Assembly (NCBI GenBank): GCA_005881995.1 | Contig: VBHV01000540.1 | Location: 8,302 to 13,739 of the forward strand | Reading direction: 5' to 3' | DNA: 5,438 nucleotides | Origin: Chloroflexota bacterium | GTDB lineage: Bacteria; Chloroflexota; Ktedonobacteria; Ktedonobacterales; Ktedonobacteraceae | In this document: piece by piece, positions 1 through 5,438 of the stretch | How positions within the stretch are numbered: position 1 is the first letter of the stretch | How the letters are laid out: each line of letters starts with the position of its first letter | The notes under the pieces: model-generated | Databases searched by the model: none | Told to the model about the DNA's origin: nothing | What the model saw: only the letters and a program-made list of their open reading frames with translations | Translations under genes and position numbers: made by a program

Positions 1-1780
1 CGAAAAGGAACTCCGTGCGCAGCAGCCCAACGCCCTGCGCGCCCCACTGACGCGCAGCCTCCGCTTCCGCCTCACTGCCAATATTTGCCATCAAATGAAT
101 GTGCCTGCCATTGAAGATGATCGCAGGGAGGCGATTCGTGGAGGCGTTGAGCACTGTTTGCTGCCGCTGTTGTTCGGCAAGGCGATGTATCAATGGTTCA
201 CGTATCTCTGGTGAGGGTTGTAGGTAGAGTAGGGCCTGGTCTGCGTCCAGGCCCAATTCATCTCCTGAGTGGATGGTCTGCAACGCTGCTTCATTCAGGC
301 CAGCAATGGCCGGGATGCCAAGCGCGCGGGCTAAAATCGCGGCATGGGCAGTAAATCCACCCTGGACGGTAGCGATGCCAAGCACGAACTCAGGCCGTAA
401 TTGAGCGGTGTCAGATGGTGTTAAATCTCTGGCGATAATGATCGATGGTCGATTCAACGTCTGCAAAACCTGGCTCGGCGCAGCCTGTCTTCCTAATTTC
501 GCTATAGCCCTGCTTACGGCATCGCGAACATCGGTGGCCCTGGCTGCCAATAGAGGATCATCGAGGGTTTCCAAAGTGGAAGCGTAGCTCTCGCCTGTTC
601 TGGCTAAGGCACTCGCTGCGTCAACTTGCTCAACTTGAATCATGCGGGACGTGGATTCGAGTAAAGCAGGATCGTTCAACATGAGCGCCTGTGCATCAAA
701 GATTGCTGCGTGAGCCTGACCAATGCTGCTCTGAAGGCTTGTCGCCAGCGAGCGAAGTTCCTGGGCTGCGCTGTTCAACGCCTCGTGCAAGCGCTTCTGC
801 TCGGAAGCGACCTCGTCAGAAGAGATGGATTGCGCCTCCACGACATTGAGTGAAATTGCTTCCGAGGTATAGAGAAACGCCGGTCCTACCGCGACTCCCT
901 TTGAAGTTGTGATTCCCCGCCATGGCTCTCCTGGCTGTTGCGAAGCATTTTCTGAGGGCCTGGGAGTAATGATATCGGGGCCTGATTTATTATCTCCACC
1001 GGAAAGGATGGGTACCCGAGCTTCGTCGGTAGGCGCTGTTTCATAGAAGTTCGCGCGCACCAGCTCACTCAACGCTTCTATAGCCGCCTTTGCCTCAGTC
1101 CCACTGGCACGAAGGGCGAGAGTATCACCCAGGCGTAGCCCAAGTGCGAGGATGCCAATGATGCTGGTGGCATCGCTTTCTCGTCCATGTCCTGATGCGC
1201 GCACTTTTGCCTGAAAGCCATCTGCGGTTTGTACAAAAAGGCTGGCTGGGCGGGCATGCAAACCTGTGGGATTGGTTAGAACTAATGCAACTTCAAGAGG
1301 TGTATCCGCGCCTGCCGCTACGTCTTCAATCGTCTCCAGGTTTTGCGCAATTGTATCGTCTCCCTGGGTCAATGGTTTGAGCAGTTGGAGCTGCTCAGTA
1401 CTCGCTGTTTTTTCTGCTGCCTGCTGTACCTGTGCCAATGTTCGACCCAGGGAGGCTTCAAGCGCAGCAGTAACTGCTCCTTCTACCATGGGAGCGTAAC
1501 TGATGCGTATGCGTCCCCTCCGATCGTCGTCTAGCATTTCAAGCGCCATTTCAGTTGACAGAATGGCACTTCCCAGGTCCAGCAGTACGAGTACGCCATC
1601 TGGTCCCTCAACCGATTGGATAGCTGCTACAATTCTATCAACAGAGGTACCTATCACATCGTTGACAGTTCCACCGGCAGCGGCGATGGGAGTTTTACCC
1701 TGAGACATTTGCCCGGCAAGCTCGGCAACCCCCTCTGCCAGTTGGGCGCTATGCGAAACGATGACCAGTCCCACTGTCAT
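1..1780 (-). CDS. dhaM: DhaM: multidomain PTS phosphotransferase subunit of dihydroxyacetone kinase (EIIA-HPr-Enzyme I), 3' end outside window
   Basis: This subunit passes phosphate from PEP to the ADP held by DhaL, in the cytoplasm. I translated the frame from the ATG at 1780 to the window edge: 593 codons with no stop or frameshift. Residues 1-125 are the EIIA-Man-like DhaM domain, opening MTVGLVIVSHSAQLAEG, with phospho-acceptor H10 and a DLGSA motif at 68-72. Residues 160-247 are HPr, with TGLHARPAS carrying H175, and S206 at the position of the regulatory serine. A polar linker spans about 250-288. Enzyme I starts near 289 (GITTSKGVAVGPAF) and carries GGFTAHAAILARALGIPA with active-site H479. 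From about 555 the sequence enters the PEP-binding barrel (LMANIG, then GVGLLRTEFLF at 583-593, R588 matching the PEP-contact Arg). E. coli DhaM (about 470 residues) ends within the EI N-terminal part, so this form is longer. It starts 24 bases after dhaL with a good Shine-Dalgarno. A separate ptsI-like protein is unlikely because the EIIA and HPr domains are in the same frame. Confidence 0.96.
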   Translation of the reverse strand, partial: MTVGLVIVSHSAQLAEGVAELAGQMSQGKTPIAAAGGTVNDVIGTSVDRIVAAIQSVEGPDGVLVLLDLGSAILSTEMALEMLDDDRRGRIRISYAPMVEGAVTAALEASLGRTLAQVQQAAEKTASTEQLQLLKPLTQGDDTIAQNLETIEDVAAGADTPLEVALVLTNPTGLHARPASLFVQTADGFQAKVRASGHGRESDATSIIGILALGLRLGDTLALRASGTEAKAAIEALSELVRANFYETAPTDEARVPILSGGDNKSGPDIITPRPSENASQQPGEPWRGITTSKGVAVGPAFLYTSEAISLNVVEAQSISSDEVASEQKRLHEALNSAAQELRSLATSLQSSIGQAHAAIFDAQALMLNDPALLESTSRMIQVEQVDAASALARTGESYASTLETLDDPLLAARATDVRDAVSRAIAKLGRQAAPSQVLQTLNRPSIIIARDLTPSDTAQLRPEFVLGIATVQGGFTAHAAILARALGIPAIAGLNEAALQTIHSGDELGLDADQALLYLQPSPEIREPLIHRLAEQQRQQTVLNASTNRLPAIIFNGRHIHLMANIGSEAEAEAARQWGAQGVGLLRTEFLF

Positions 1781-1788
1781 AAGATAAA

Positions 1789-1796
1789 CTCCCTCT
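1789..1796 (-). promoter_or_regulatory. Shine-Dalgarno of dhaM
   Basis: The minus strand reads AGAGGGAG, followed by eight bases and then the ATG at 1780. The spacing is ideal. It supports this start, which also places MTVGLVIVSHS at the N-terminus as expected for the DhaM family. The site lies wholly within the 24-base gap after the dhaL stop. Confidence 0.75.
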
Positions 1797-1804
1797 GAGC
1801 ATTC

Positions 1805-2434
1805 CTACTGGCCTTCGCAGATCTCAGCAAGGCTGCGGAGGATGAGCCAGCTCGACGTCGCACCCGGGTCCTGGTGACCGATACTGCGCTCTCCCAGGTA
1901 ACTGGCACGCCCTTTGGTGGCCTGTATGGGAATAGTGGCTTTCATGCCCTCTTCAGCTGCTGCCGTGGCCTGGCTGGTGATTTGTGCCAGGGTGGCGCCC
2001 TGGTCAAGAGCTCGCTTGGCTGCTGCGACAGCAGGAGTGAGAGCATCGACCATGGTCTTTTCGCCCGTCTGAGCCTTCCCACGGGCAACAATACCGCCTA
2101 AAAACGCTTCGAGCATAACGACAACATCAGCGGGTGCAAGTTCCTGCTTCGCTGAAGTTGCGCCTGCGGCTCGTAAATAAGCTGTCCCATAGAGCGGTCC
2201 ACTGGCCCCTCCGACCGTTGAAACCAGCGTAGTACCAACGGTTCGCAATTGCGTTGAGATATCCATGCTGGCCATCGATGGGAATTTATCGCGTACGGCA
2301 CTGAATCCGCGATCCATATTGATACCATGATCTGCATCGCCAATAGCAGAATCTAAATCGGTTAAATACGCACGATTCTCACGCATTACATCGGCGGTTC
2401 GCTCTAACCAGTGCAGAACGTCTTCGTTAGTCAT
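1805..2434 (-). CDS. dhaL: DhaL: ADP-binding phosphotransfer subunit of PEP-dependent dihydroxyacetone kinase
   Basis: DhaL carries a tightly bound ADP that DhaM phosphorylates in place; the resulting ATP then phosphorylates dihydroxyacetone on DhaK. The protein is 209 residues from the ATG at 2434, the usual family length. Numbered from that ATG, the Mg-ADP aspartates D28, D33 and D35 sit in LDSAIGDADHGINM. The nucleotide loop GGASGPLYG is at 75-83 and GEKTMVDAL at 124-132. The C-terminal signature KGRASYLGERSIGHQDPGA is at about 174-192. No signal peptide or membrane segment is visible. A TTG lies directly before the ATG and could also start translation. I prefer the ATG because a GGGA on the minus strand (2443-2446) sits eight bases ahead of it. 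It follows dhaK by 14 bases and precedes dhaM by 24, as expected for translational coupling. The motifs leave little room for another assignment. Confidence 0.97.
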   Translation of the reverse strand: MTNEDVLHWLERTADVMRENRAYLTDLDSAIGDADHGINMDRGFSAVRDKFPSMASMDISTQLRTVGTTLVSTVGGASGPLYGTAYLRAAGATSAKQELAPADVVVMLEAFLGGIVARGKAQTGEKTMVDALTPAVAAAKRALDQGATLAQITSQATAAAEEGMKATIPIQATKGRASYLGERSIGHQDPGATSSWLILRSLAEICEGQ

Positions 2435-2448
2435 CAATGGCGTCCCGA

Positions 2449-3450
2449 CTAGCGGCCCCAGCGCAGGGCAGGGGTATGTACAGGCGCATCCCAGTACCTG
2501 GTCAACTCGTCATCGAGACGGACCAGTGTAATAGAAGCGCCCGCCATTTCCAACGAAGTGATATAACTTCCCACCAGGTTGCGTGCGATGGTGATGTTTT
2601 TGCCGTGCAAAATGCGATGCAAAGCGTCGAACACTATATAAAGTTCGATGAGCGGTGTCCCACCCATGCCGTTGACAAATGCCAGCACTTGATCGCCTGC
2701 CTTGAGACCCAGGTCTTCGATGACAGGAGTAGCGAGCATCTCAGTCACCTCGACAGCGGACGCAAGTTTGACGCGCCTGCGCCCAGGCTCGCCGTGGATG
2801 CCAATGCCGATCTCCATCTCGTCTTCGCCTAACTCGAAGGTTGGCTTGCCCACAGACGGCACCGTGCAGGAGGTGAGGGCCATACCCATGCTGCGCCCCT
2901 GGTTGTTCACCTTTCGCGCGAGTTCTGCCACCTGCGCTAGAGGTGCGCCAGTTTCGGCCAGACCCCCGACGATCTTCTCCAATAGCACGGTGACACCAAC
3001 GCCACGCCGCCCTGCTGTCCAGGTGCTATCCTGCACAGCAACATCGTCATTGGTGACCACGCTTTCCACCTCGATGCCGTCCGCGGCTGCCATTTCCGCG
3101 GCCATCTCAAAGTTCAATACGTCACCGGTGTAATTTTTCACAACATGCAGTACACCGGCTCCACCGTTGACTGCTTTCGTAGCAGCGAGCATCTGGTCAG
3201 GCACCGGCGAGGTAAATACTTCTCCGGGGCAGGCGGCGTCGAGCATGCCGTAGCCAACAAAGCCGCCGTGCATGGGCTCGTGACCGCTGCCGCCGCCTGA
3301 AATAACGCCTACTTTCCCCTGGATGGGTGCATCCTTGCGCACGATGATGCGTTGCTCGATATCAACGCGGATGAGGTCGGAGTGGGCGGCCTGCATGCCT
3401 GCCAGCGCTTCTTTGACCACATCCTCTGGCCGGTTGATCAGTTTTTTCAT
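2449..3450 (-). CDS. dhaK: DhaK: dihydroxyacetone-binding subunit of PEP-dependent dihydroxyacetone kinase
   Basis: DhaK binds dihydroxyacetone covalently through a histidine and presents it to DhaL-ATP, giving DHAP. From the ATG at 3450 the protein is 333 residues ([16 protein letters not shown]...), matching family length. The substrate site is complete: GGGSGHEP at 52-59 with H57, NYTGD at 106-110 with D110, and the hemiaminal-forming H219 in GIGIHGEPG (215-223). These match H56, D109 and H218 of E. coli DhaK with an offset of one. The C-terminus [20 protein letters not shown] is typical. A longer reading from the ATG at 3498 adds 16 residues ([16 protein letters not shown]) that the family lacks and would run through the strong Shine-Dalgarno, so I reject it. 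The sequence looks like the PTS type, not the ATP-dependent single-chain kinase, because DhaL and DhaM follow as separate genes. Confidence 0.98.
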   Translation of the reverse strand: MKKLINRPEDVVKEALAGMQAAHSDLIRVDIEQRIIVRKDAPIQGKVGVISGGGSGHEPMHGGFVGYGMLDAACPGEVFTSPVPDQMLAATKAVNGGAGVLHVVKNYTGDVLNFEMAAEMAAADGIEVESVVTNDDVAVQDSTWTAGRRGVGVTVLLEKIVGGLAETGAPLAQVAELARKVNNQGRSMGMALTSCTVPSVGKPTFELGEDEMEIGIGIHGEPGRRRVKLASAVEVTEMLATPVIEDLGLKAGDQVLAFVNGMGGTPLIELYIVFDALHRILHGKNITIARNLVGSYITSLEMAGASITLVRLDDELTRYWDAPVHTPALRWGR

Positions 3451-3453
3451 GGT

Positions 3454-3461
3454 ACCTCCTT
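3454..3461 (-). promoter_or_regulatory. Strong Shine-Dalgarno deciding the dhaK start
   Basis: The minus strand reads AAGGAGGT, a near-perfect match to the 16S rRNA anti-Shine-Dalgarno, with only three to four bases before the ATG at 3450. The spacing is a little short, but the match is the best in the window. It fixes the dhaK start at 3450 over the upstream ATG at 3498. Confidence 0.8.
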
Positions 3462-3512
3462 CATTTGACATATAGGTTGGCTTGTGGGTGTCCGGCATTG
3501 GGTATCAGACCC

Positions 3513-5114
3513 CTACAACACAGGCATCTGCTGCTGCAATTCGGCACGATAAGCATCACTCATGGCCTTTTGTTGCTCGGGTGACCAGCCAAGTTCCCTG
3601 GCCATCAGCGCGGCGACTTCATCAACGATGCCCGCGCCTCGATCCCGGTCCTCGAGGAGGATGCGGGTACGTCGTGCCAGCACGTCATCGAGTGTCATAG
3701 CCATTTCGTGTCGGCACGCATAGACTACCTCGGCATATATGTAAGGAAGATCTTCGATGAGACGCTTTCCTAGCGATTTGTCTTCCTCGATCAGGCTTAG
3801 CAGCTCACCTGCTAGAGAGCCATAGCTCTCACCCAGGTGCGCGATCGTTTGGGAGCTGAGTCCAAGCTCCGCCCCTTTGGTTTCCAGGTCCCGTTGGACA
3901 GCAGGCCAGCCAGCGCTGCCGAAAAGCGGAAGGTTCTGCGTAGGATGAGGCGGTGATGACGAGCCATCGCGACGACTGAGCACATCAACAGTATCCTGGG
4001 CCATGCGCCGGTAGGTCGTCAGCTTACCGCCGACAATGGTGACCAGGCCGGATGGATTTTGCAGCACAGCATGTGTGCGTGAGAGTTTGGCGGTAGCATG
4101 CTCCGAACTGCGCGAACGCAGAAGCGGACGGTAGCCAGCATAGACACTGATGATGTCATCGTGGTCAAGGTCTCCAGAACCGGTATCGGTCGTACCAAAG
4201 ACCGCGCGTGACTCCCATGGAACCAGGAAAAGGATACGTTTGTCATCCGTCTCCGGTAGAACGACGGCATCATTACCCAGCTTCACATCCTCGCGTGAAA
4301 AAACCAGGTGTACACCCTTACTGGGTTCTACCTGAACCTGAGAACCCGCATCTGTGAGCGCCTCCACTTGCTCGGAAAAAATGCCCGTAGCATTTACTAT
4401 ATGCCGCGCACGCACGACAATTTCCTGGTCGCCCAGGTAATCGCGCACATGTGCCCCGGTCACTTTCCCTTTTTCGCTAACAAACGAAGTAACCCCCGCG
4501 TAATTAGCGATCGTTGCTCCATATTGAGAGGCAGTACGAAGAATGGCCATGGTAAGGCGAGTATCGTTGGTTTGCCCATCGTAGTAGATGAGGCCTTCTT
4601 TCAAGTTTTCGGTAACAAGACCGGGAGCAAGCTTCATCACCTCTTTGCGACTCAAGTGGCGATGTCGCTTGTAGTTACGCCTCCCTGCAAGGCCATCGTA
4701 AAGCCAGAGTCCAATATTCAGAACAAAGCCAAGCCCGATACCCCACGGCGTAGTAAAGGGCATGCCGACGGGATGGCGATCACCTTTATAGATTGGCAGT
4801 ACAAAACCAACCGGCTTCACGAGAAATGGGGCGTTTTGCAGCAAGAGTCCACGCTCAACCAGGGCTTCACGCACGAGGGCGAAGTCAAAATTTGGTAGGT
4901 AACGTATGCCCCCGTGCACGAGCTTGGTCGACTTGCTACTCGTGCCACTTGCGAAGTCCGCTTTTTCAACAAGCGCTACCTTGTAACCGCGTGCAACAGC
5001 ATCCAGTGCGACACCAGCTCCAGTAACGCCCCCGCCAATTACAAGAACGTCAAATTGTTCGCTCCCCATGAGCGACAGGCTGTGCATGCGCGCCGATGAT
5101 GATAGTGGTTGCAT
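3513..5114 (-). CDS. glpD: GlpD: FAD-dependent aerobic-type glycerol-3-phosphate dehydrogenase with an apparent internal in-frame deletion
   Basis: GlpD oxidises sn-glycerol-3-phosphate to DHAP and passes electrons to the quinone pool at the membrane face. The 533-residue frame opens with the FAD Rossmann motif VLVIGGGVTGAG (G27, G29, G32) and E50 ending the second strand. Next comes the family signature SGTSSKSTKLVHGGIRYL at 56-73. YYDGQTNDTRL lies at 177-187, the GTTD strand at 307-310, YAGYRPL with substrate-contact R329 at 325-331, and VGGKLTTYRRMA at 361-372. A DAO C-terminal domain covers roughly 395-520. Only 14 residues separate GTTD from YAGYRPL, against about 40 in E. coli GlpD as I recall it, so some 26 residues near H318/D319 seem absent (see findings). 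ATGs at 5114, 5087 and 5069 are possible starts. None has a good Shine-Dalgarno. I choose 5114 because the leading LSSSARMHSLSLMGSEQFD resembles N-termini I know from this family. No glpK is adjacent. Activity of this copy is uncertain. Confidence 0.94.
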   Translation of the reverse strand: MQPLSSSARMHSLSLMGSEQFDVLVIGGGVTGAGVALDAVARGYKVALVEKADFASGTSSKSTKLVHGGIRYLPNFDFALVREALVERGLLLQNAPFLVKPVGFVLPIYKGDRHPVGMPFTTPWGIGLGFVLNIGLWLYDGLAGRRNYKRHRHLSRKEVMKLAPGLVTENLKEGLIYYDGQTNDTRLTMAILRTASQYGATIANYAGVTSFVSEKGKVTGAHVRDYLGDQEIVVRARHIVNATGIFSEQVEALTDAGSQVQVEPSKGVHLVFSREDVKLGNDAVVLPETDDKRILFLVPWESRAVFGTTDTGSGDLDHDDIISVYAGYRPLLRSRSSEHATAKLSRTHAVLQNPSGLVTIVGGKLTTYRRMAQDTVDVLSRRDGSSSPPHPTQNLPLFGSAGWPAVQRDLETKGAELGLSSQTIAHLGESYGSLAGELLSLIEEDKSLGKRLIEDLPYIYAEVVYACRHEMAMTLDDVLARRTRILLEDRDRGAGIVDEVAALMARELGWSPEQQKAMSDAYRAELQQQMPVL

Positions 5115-5123
5115 GGATACCCG

Positions 5124-5250
5124 TGAACATACGAAAGAGGAGAAAATTTACACTTTCTACTTATCCGACCGGCCGGGCGTCGGCATCGCAGCCAGGACGC
5201 AGTCCGCTGTTGGGTGGGCCGGTCGGAATAAGATCACCTACGTATGTTCA
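5124..5250 (-). repeat. Outer inverted repeat, 10 bp perfect arms enclosing a smaller stem-loop
   Basis: TGAACATACG at 5124-5133 is the exact reverse complement of CGTATGTTCA at 5241-5250. The arms enclose 107 bases. On the minus-strand transcript the downstream arm ends nine bases before the glpD ATG at 5114, so pairing of the arms would bury the usual ribosome landing site. The bases directly outside and inside the arms do not pair, so the repeat is exactly 10 bp. It could instead be two copies of a protein-binding half-site in opposite orientation. Confidence 0.6.
5160..5232 (-). repeat. Inner long inverted repeat: 15 bp GC-rich stem with apical hairpin
   Basis: CTTATCCGACCGGCC at 5160-5174 pairs with GGCCGGTCGG plus ATAAG at 5217-5232, with a single-base bulge near 5227, giving 15 base pairs. 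Inside, CAGC at 5189-5192 pairs with GCTG at 5206-5209 and GGAC at 5195-5198 pairs with GTCC at 5202-5205 around a three-base loop, forming a second stem with a two-base bulge. No T-run follows on either strand. Candidates are a REP-like or miniature palindromic element, an mRNA processing or stabilising hairpin, or a regulator site. Confidence 0.75.
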
Positions 5251-5266
5251 TCCTTTCATGAGCTAG

Positions 5267-5438
5267 TTAGAGATCATCCACGGCCGGCTCGCGTACAGCT
5301 TCACCCTTTACTTCAGCGGTGCCGGATACTCCAAGCATCTTTGCCTGTATAACCTTGCCGACAGTAAAGTCGTAGATGAAGGCTCCTGCGACACCTCCAG
5401 CCAGCGTCGCAACGATGGGAATCCAGAAGTAGTAGTTA
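5267..5438 (-). CDS. glpF: GlpF-like glycerol uptake facilitator (MIP/aquaporin family), C-terminal 56 residues only
   Basis: Only the end of this gene is present. The last 56 codons end at a TAA (5267-5269), and the rest lies beyond the high-coordinate edge. The visible part opens with NYYFWIPIVATLAGGVAGAF, a hydrophobic segment like the last transmembrane helix of aquaglyceroporins, where W-I-P-hydrophobic followed by small residues and FIYD is typical. A polar tail of about 35 residues rich in E, K and D follows, which should be cytoplasmic. The NPA pore motifs, which would prove the family, are outside the window. The position directly upstream of glpD in the same direction supports glycerol transport. 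Another MIP-family channel is possible, and the call rests on the tail and the context. Confidence 0.8.
   Translation of the reverse strand, partial: NYYFWIPIVATLAGGVAGAFIYDFTVGKVIQAKMLGVSGTAEVKGEAVREPAVDDL

Larger units (their letters stand above)
5115..5266 (-). other. glpF-glpD intergenic region, densely structured
   Basis: This 152-base spacer is the longest non-coding stretch in the window. It holds an outer 10-base inverted repeat, a long GC-rich inner stem with its own apical hairpin, and a small A/T-rich hairpin (AGAAA at 5141-5145 against TTTCT at 5154-5158). I found no convincing promoter for glpD inside it. The inner stem is not followed by a run of T on the minus strand, so a classic intrinsic terminator is not supported. 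The structure may set the glpD level relative to glpF, or may be an inserted palindromic element. Confidence 0.6.

Noticed and set aside
2437..3133. Plus-strand open frames of 131 and 143 codons
   Set aside because: Both are antisense to dhaK, which is strongly supported by its active-site motifs; the translations show no family features.
3465..3493. TTGACA at 3465-3470 on the plus strand as a promoter -35 box
   Set aside because: No matching -10 lies 16-18 bases downstream and it would fire antisense into glpD; likely chance.
3500..3520. GGGT/ACCC hairpin just after the glpD stop as a terminator
   Set aside because: The stem is only four base pairs and no T-run follows, so it should not stop transcription before dhaK.
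4308..4898. A 196-codon open frame on the plus strand
   Set aside because: It lies wholly antisense to glpD, whose FAD and family motifs are clear. The translation has no recognisable domain and low-complexity features of a shadow frame.
5050..5130. A 26-residue minus-strand frame (MFTGIHATTIII...) overlapping the glpD 5' end
   Set aside because: No Shine-Dalgarno, low complexity and wrong frame relative to glpD; probably chance.
5160..5232. Inner stem-loop as a rho-independent terminator after glpF
   Set aside because: The loop between the main arms is over 40 bases and the minus strand continues TAGAAAG after the stem, with no T-run; the plus-strand side also lacks one.
5157..5237. A 26-residue minus-strand frame starting at GTG in the spacer (begins VILFRPAHPTADC, ends GRSDK)
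   Set aside because: It lies across the stem-loop, has a poorly spaced possible ribosome site, and a frame this short is expected by chance. A leader peptide is not excluded but I cannot support it.
5068..5352. A 94-codon plus-strand frame spanning the glpF-glpD spacer
   Set aside because: It overlaps the start of glpD and the end of glpF in antisense and reads through the palindrome, which explains its openness. No Shine-Dalgarno precedes its start.

Overview
The window is one block of co-oriented genes, all on the minus strand. Read in the direction of transcription (high to low coordinates) they are: the end of a glycerol channel gene (glpF, partial), a membrane-type FAD glycerol-3-phosphate dehydrogenase (glpD), and the three subunits of a PEP-dependent dihydroxyacetone kinase (dhaK, dhaL, dhaM). 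dhaM runs off the low-coordinate edge and glpF off the high-coordinate edge. The gaps dhaK-dhaL (14 bases) and dhaL-dhaM (24 bases) are short, the glpD-dhaK gap is about 62 bases, and the only longer non-coding stretch is the 152 bases between glpF and glpD. An operon is the natural reading, with its main promoter outside the window.

The genes form a three-carbon polyol catabolic module. GlpF lets glycerol in and GlpD oxidises glycerol-3-phosphate to dihydroxyacetone phosphate (DHAP). DhaK-DhaL-DhaM phosphorylates free dihydroxyacetone to the same DHAP. The phosphate comes from PEP and should pass along DhaM through three histidines (H479 in the EI domain, H175 in HPr, H10 in EIIA), then to ADP bound on DhaL, then to dihydroxyacetone held covalently on H219 of DhaK. 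All of these residues are visible. Neither glycerol kinase (glpK) nor a glycerol dehydrogenase, which would feed the two branches, is inside the window.

Three points stand out. (1) DhaM extends past the truncated-EI layout of the E. coli protein into the PEP-binding barrel of Enzyme I, so the whole PTS relay may lie on one polypeptide. (2) GlpD lacks about 26 residues, compared with E. coli GlpD as I remember it, between the GTTD strand and the YAGYRPL motif; the loss is in frame. (3) The glpF-glpD spacer holds nested inverted repeats that could fold into a compact RNA just ahead of the glpD start, or could be a small palindromic repeat element or a pair of operator half-sites.

Organism: a bacterium of moderate GC content (my estimate is mid-50s percent) with Shine-Dalgarno sites on at least dhaK and dhaM. 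The gene content and the GlpD protein style suggest Chloroflexota, perhaps Ktedonobacteria, but this is an impression from memory and is held with low confidence. I see no RNA genes, CRISPR arrays or transposase genes, and no gene-free stretch longer than 300 bases.
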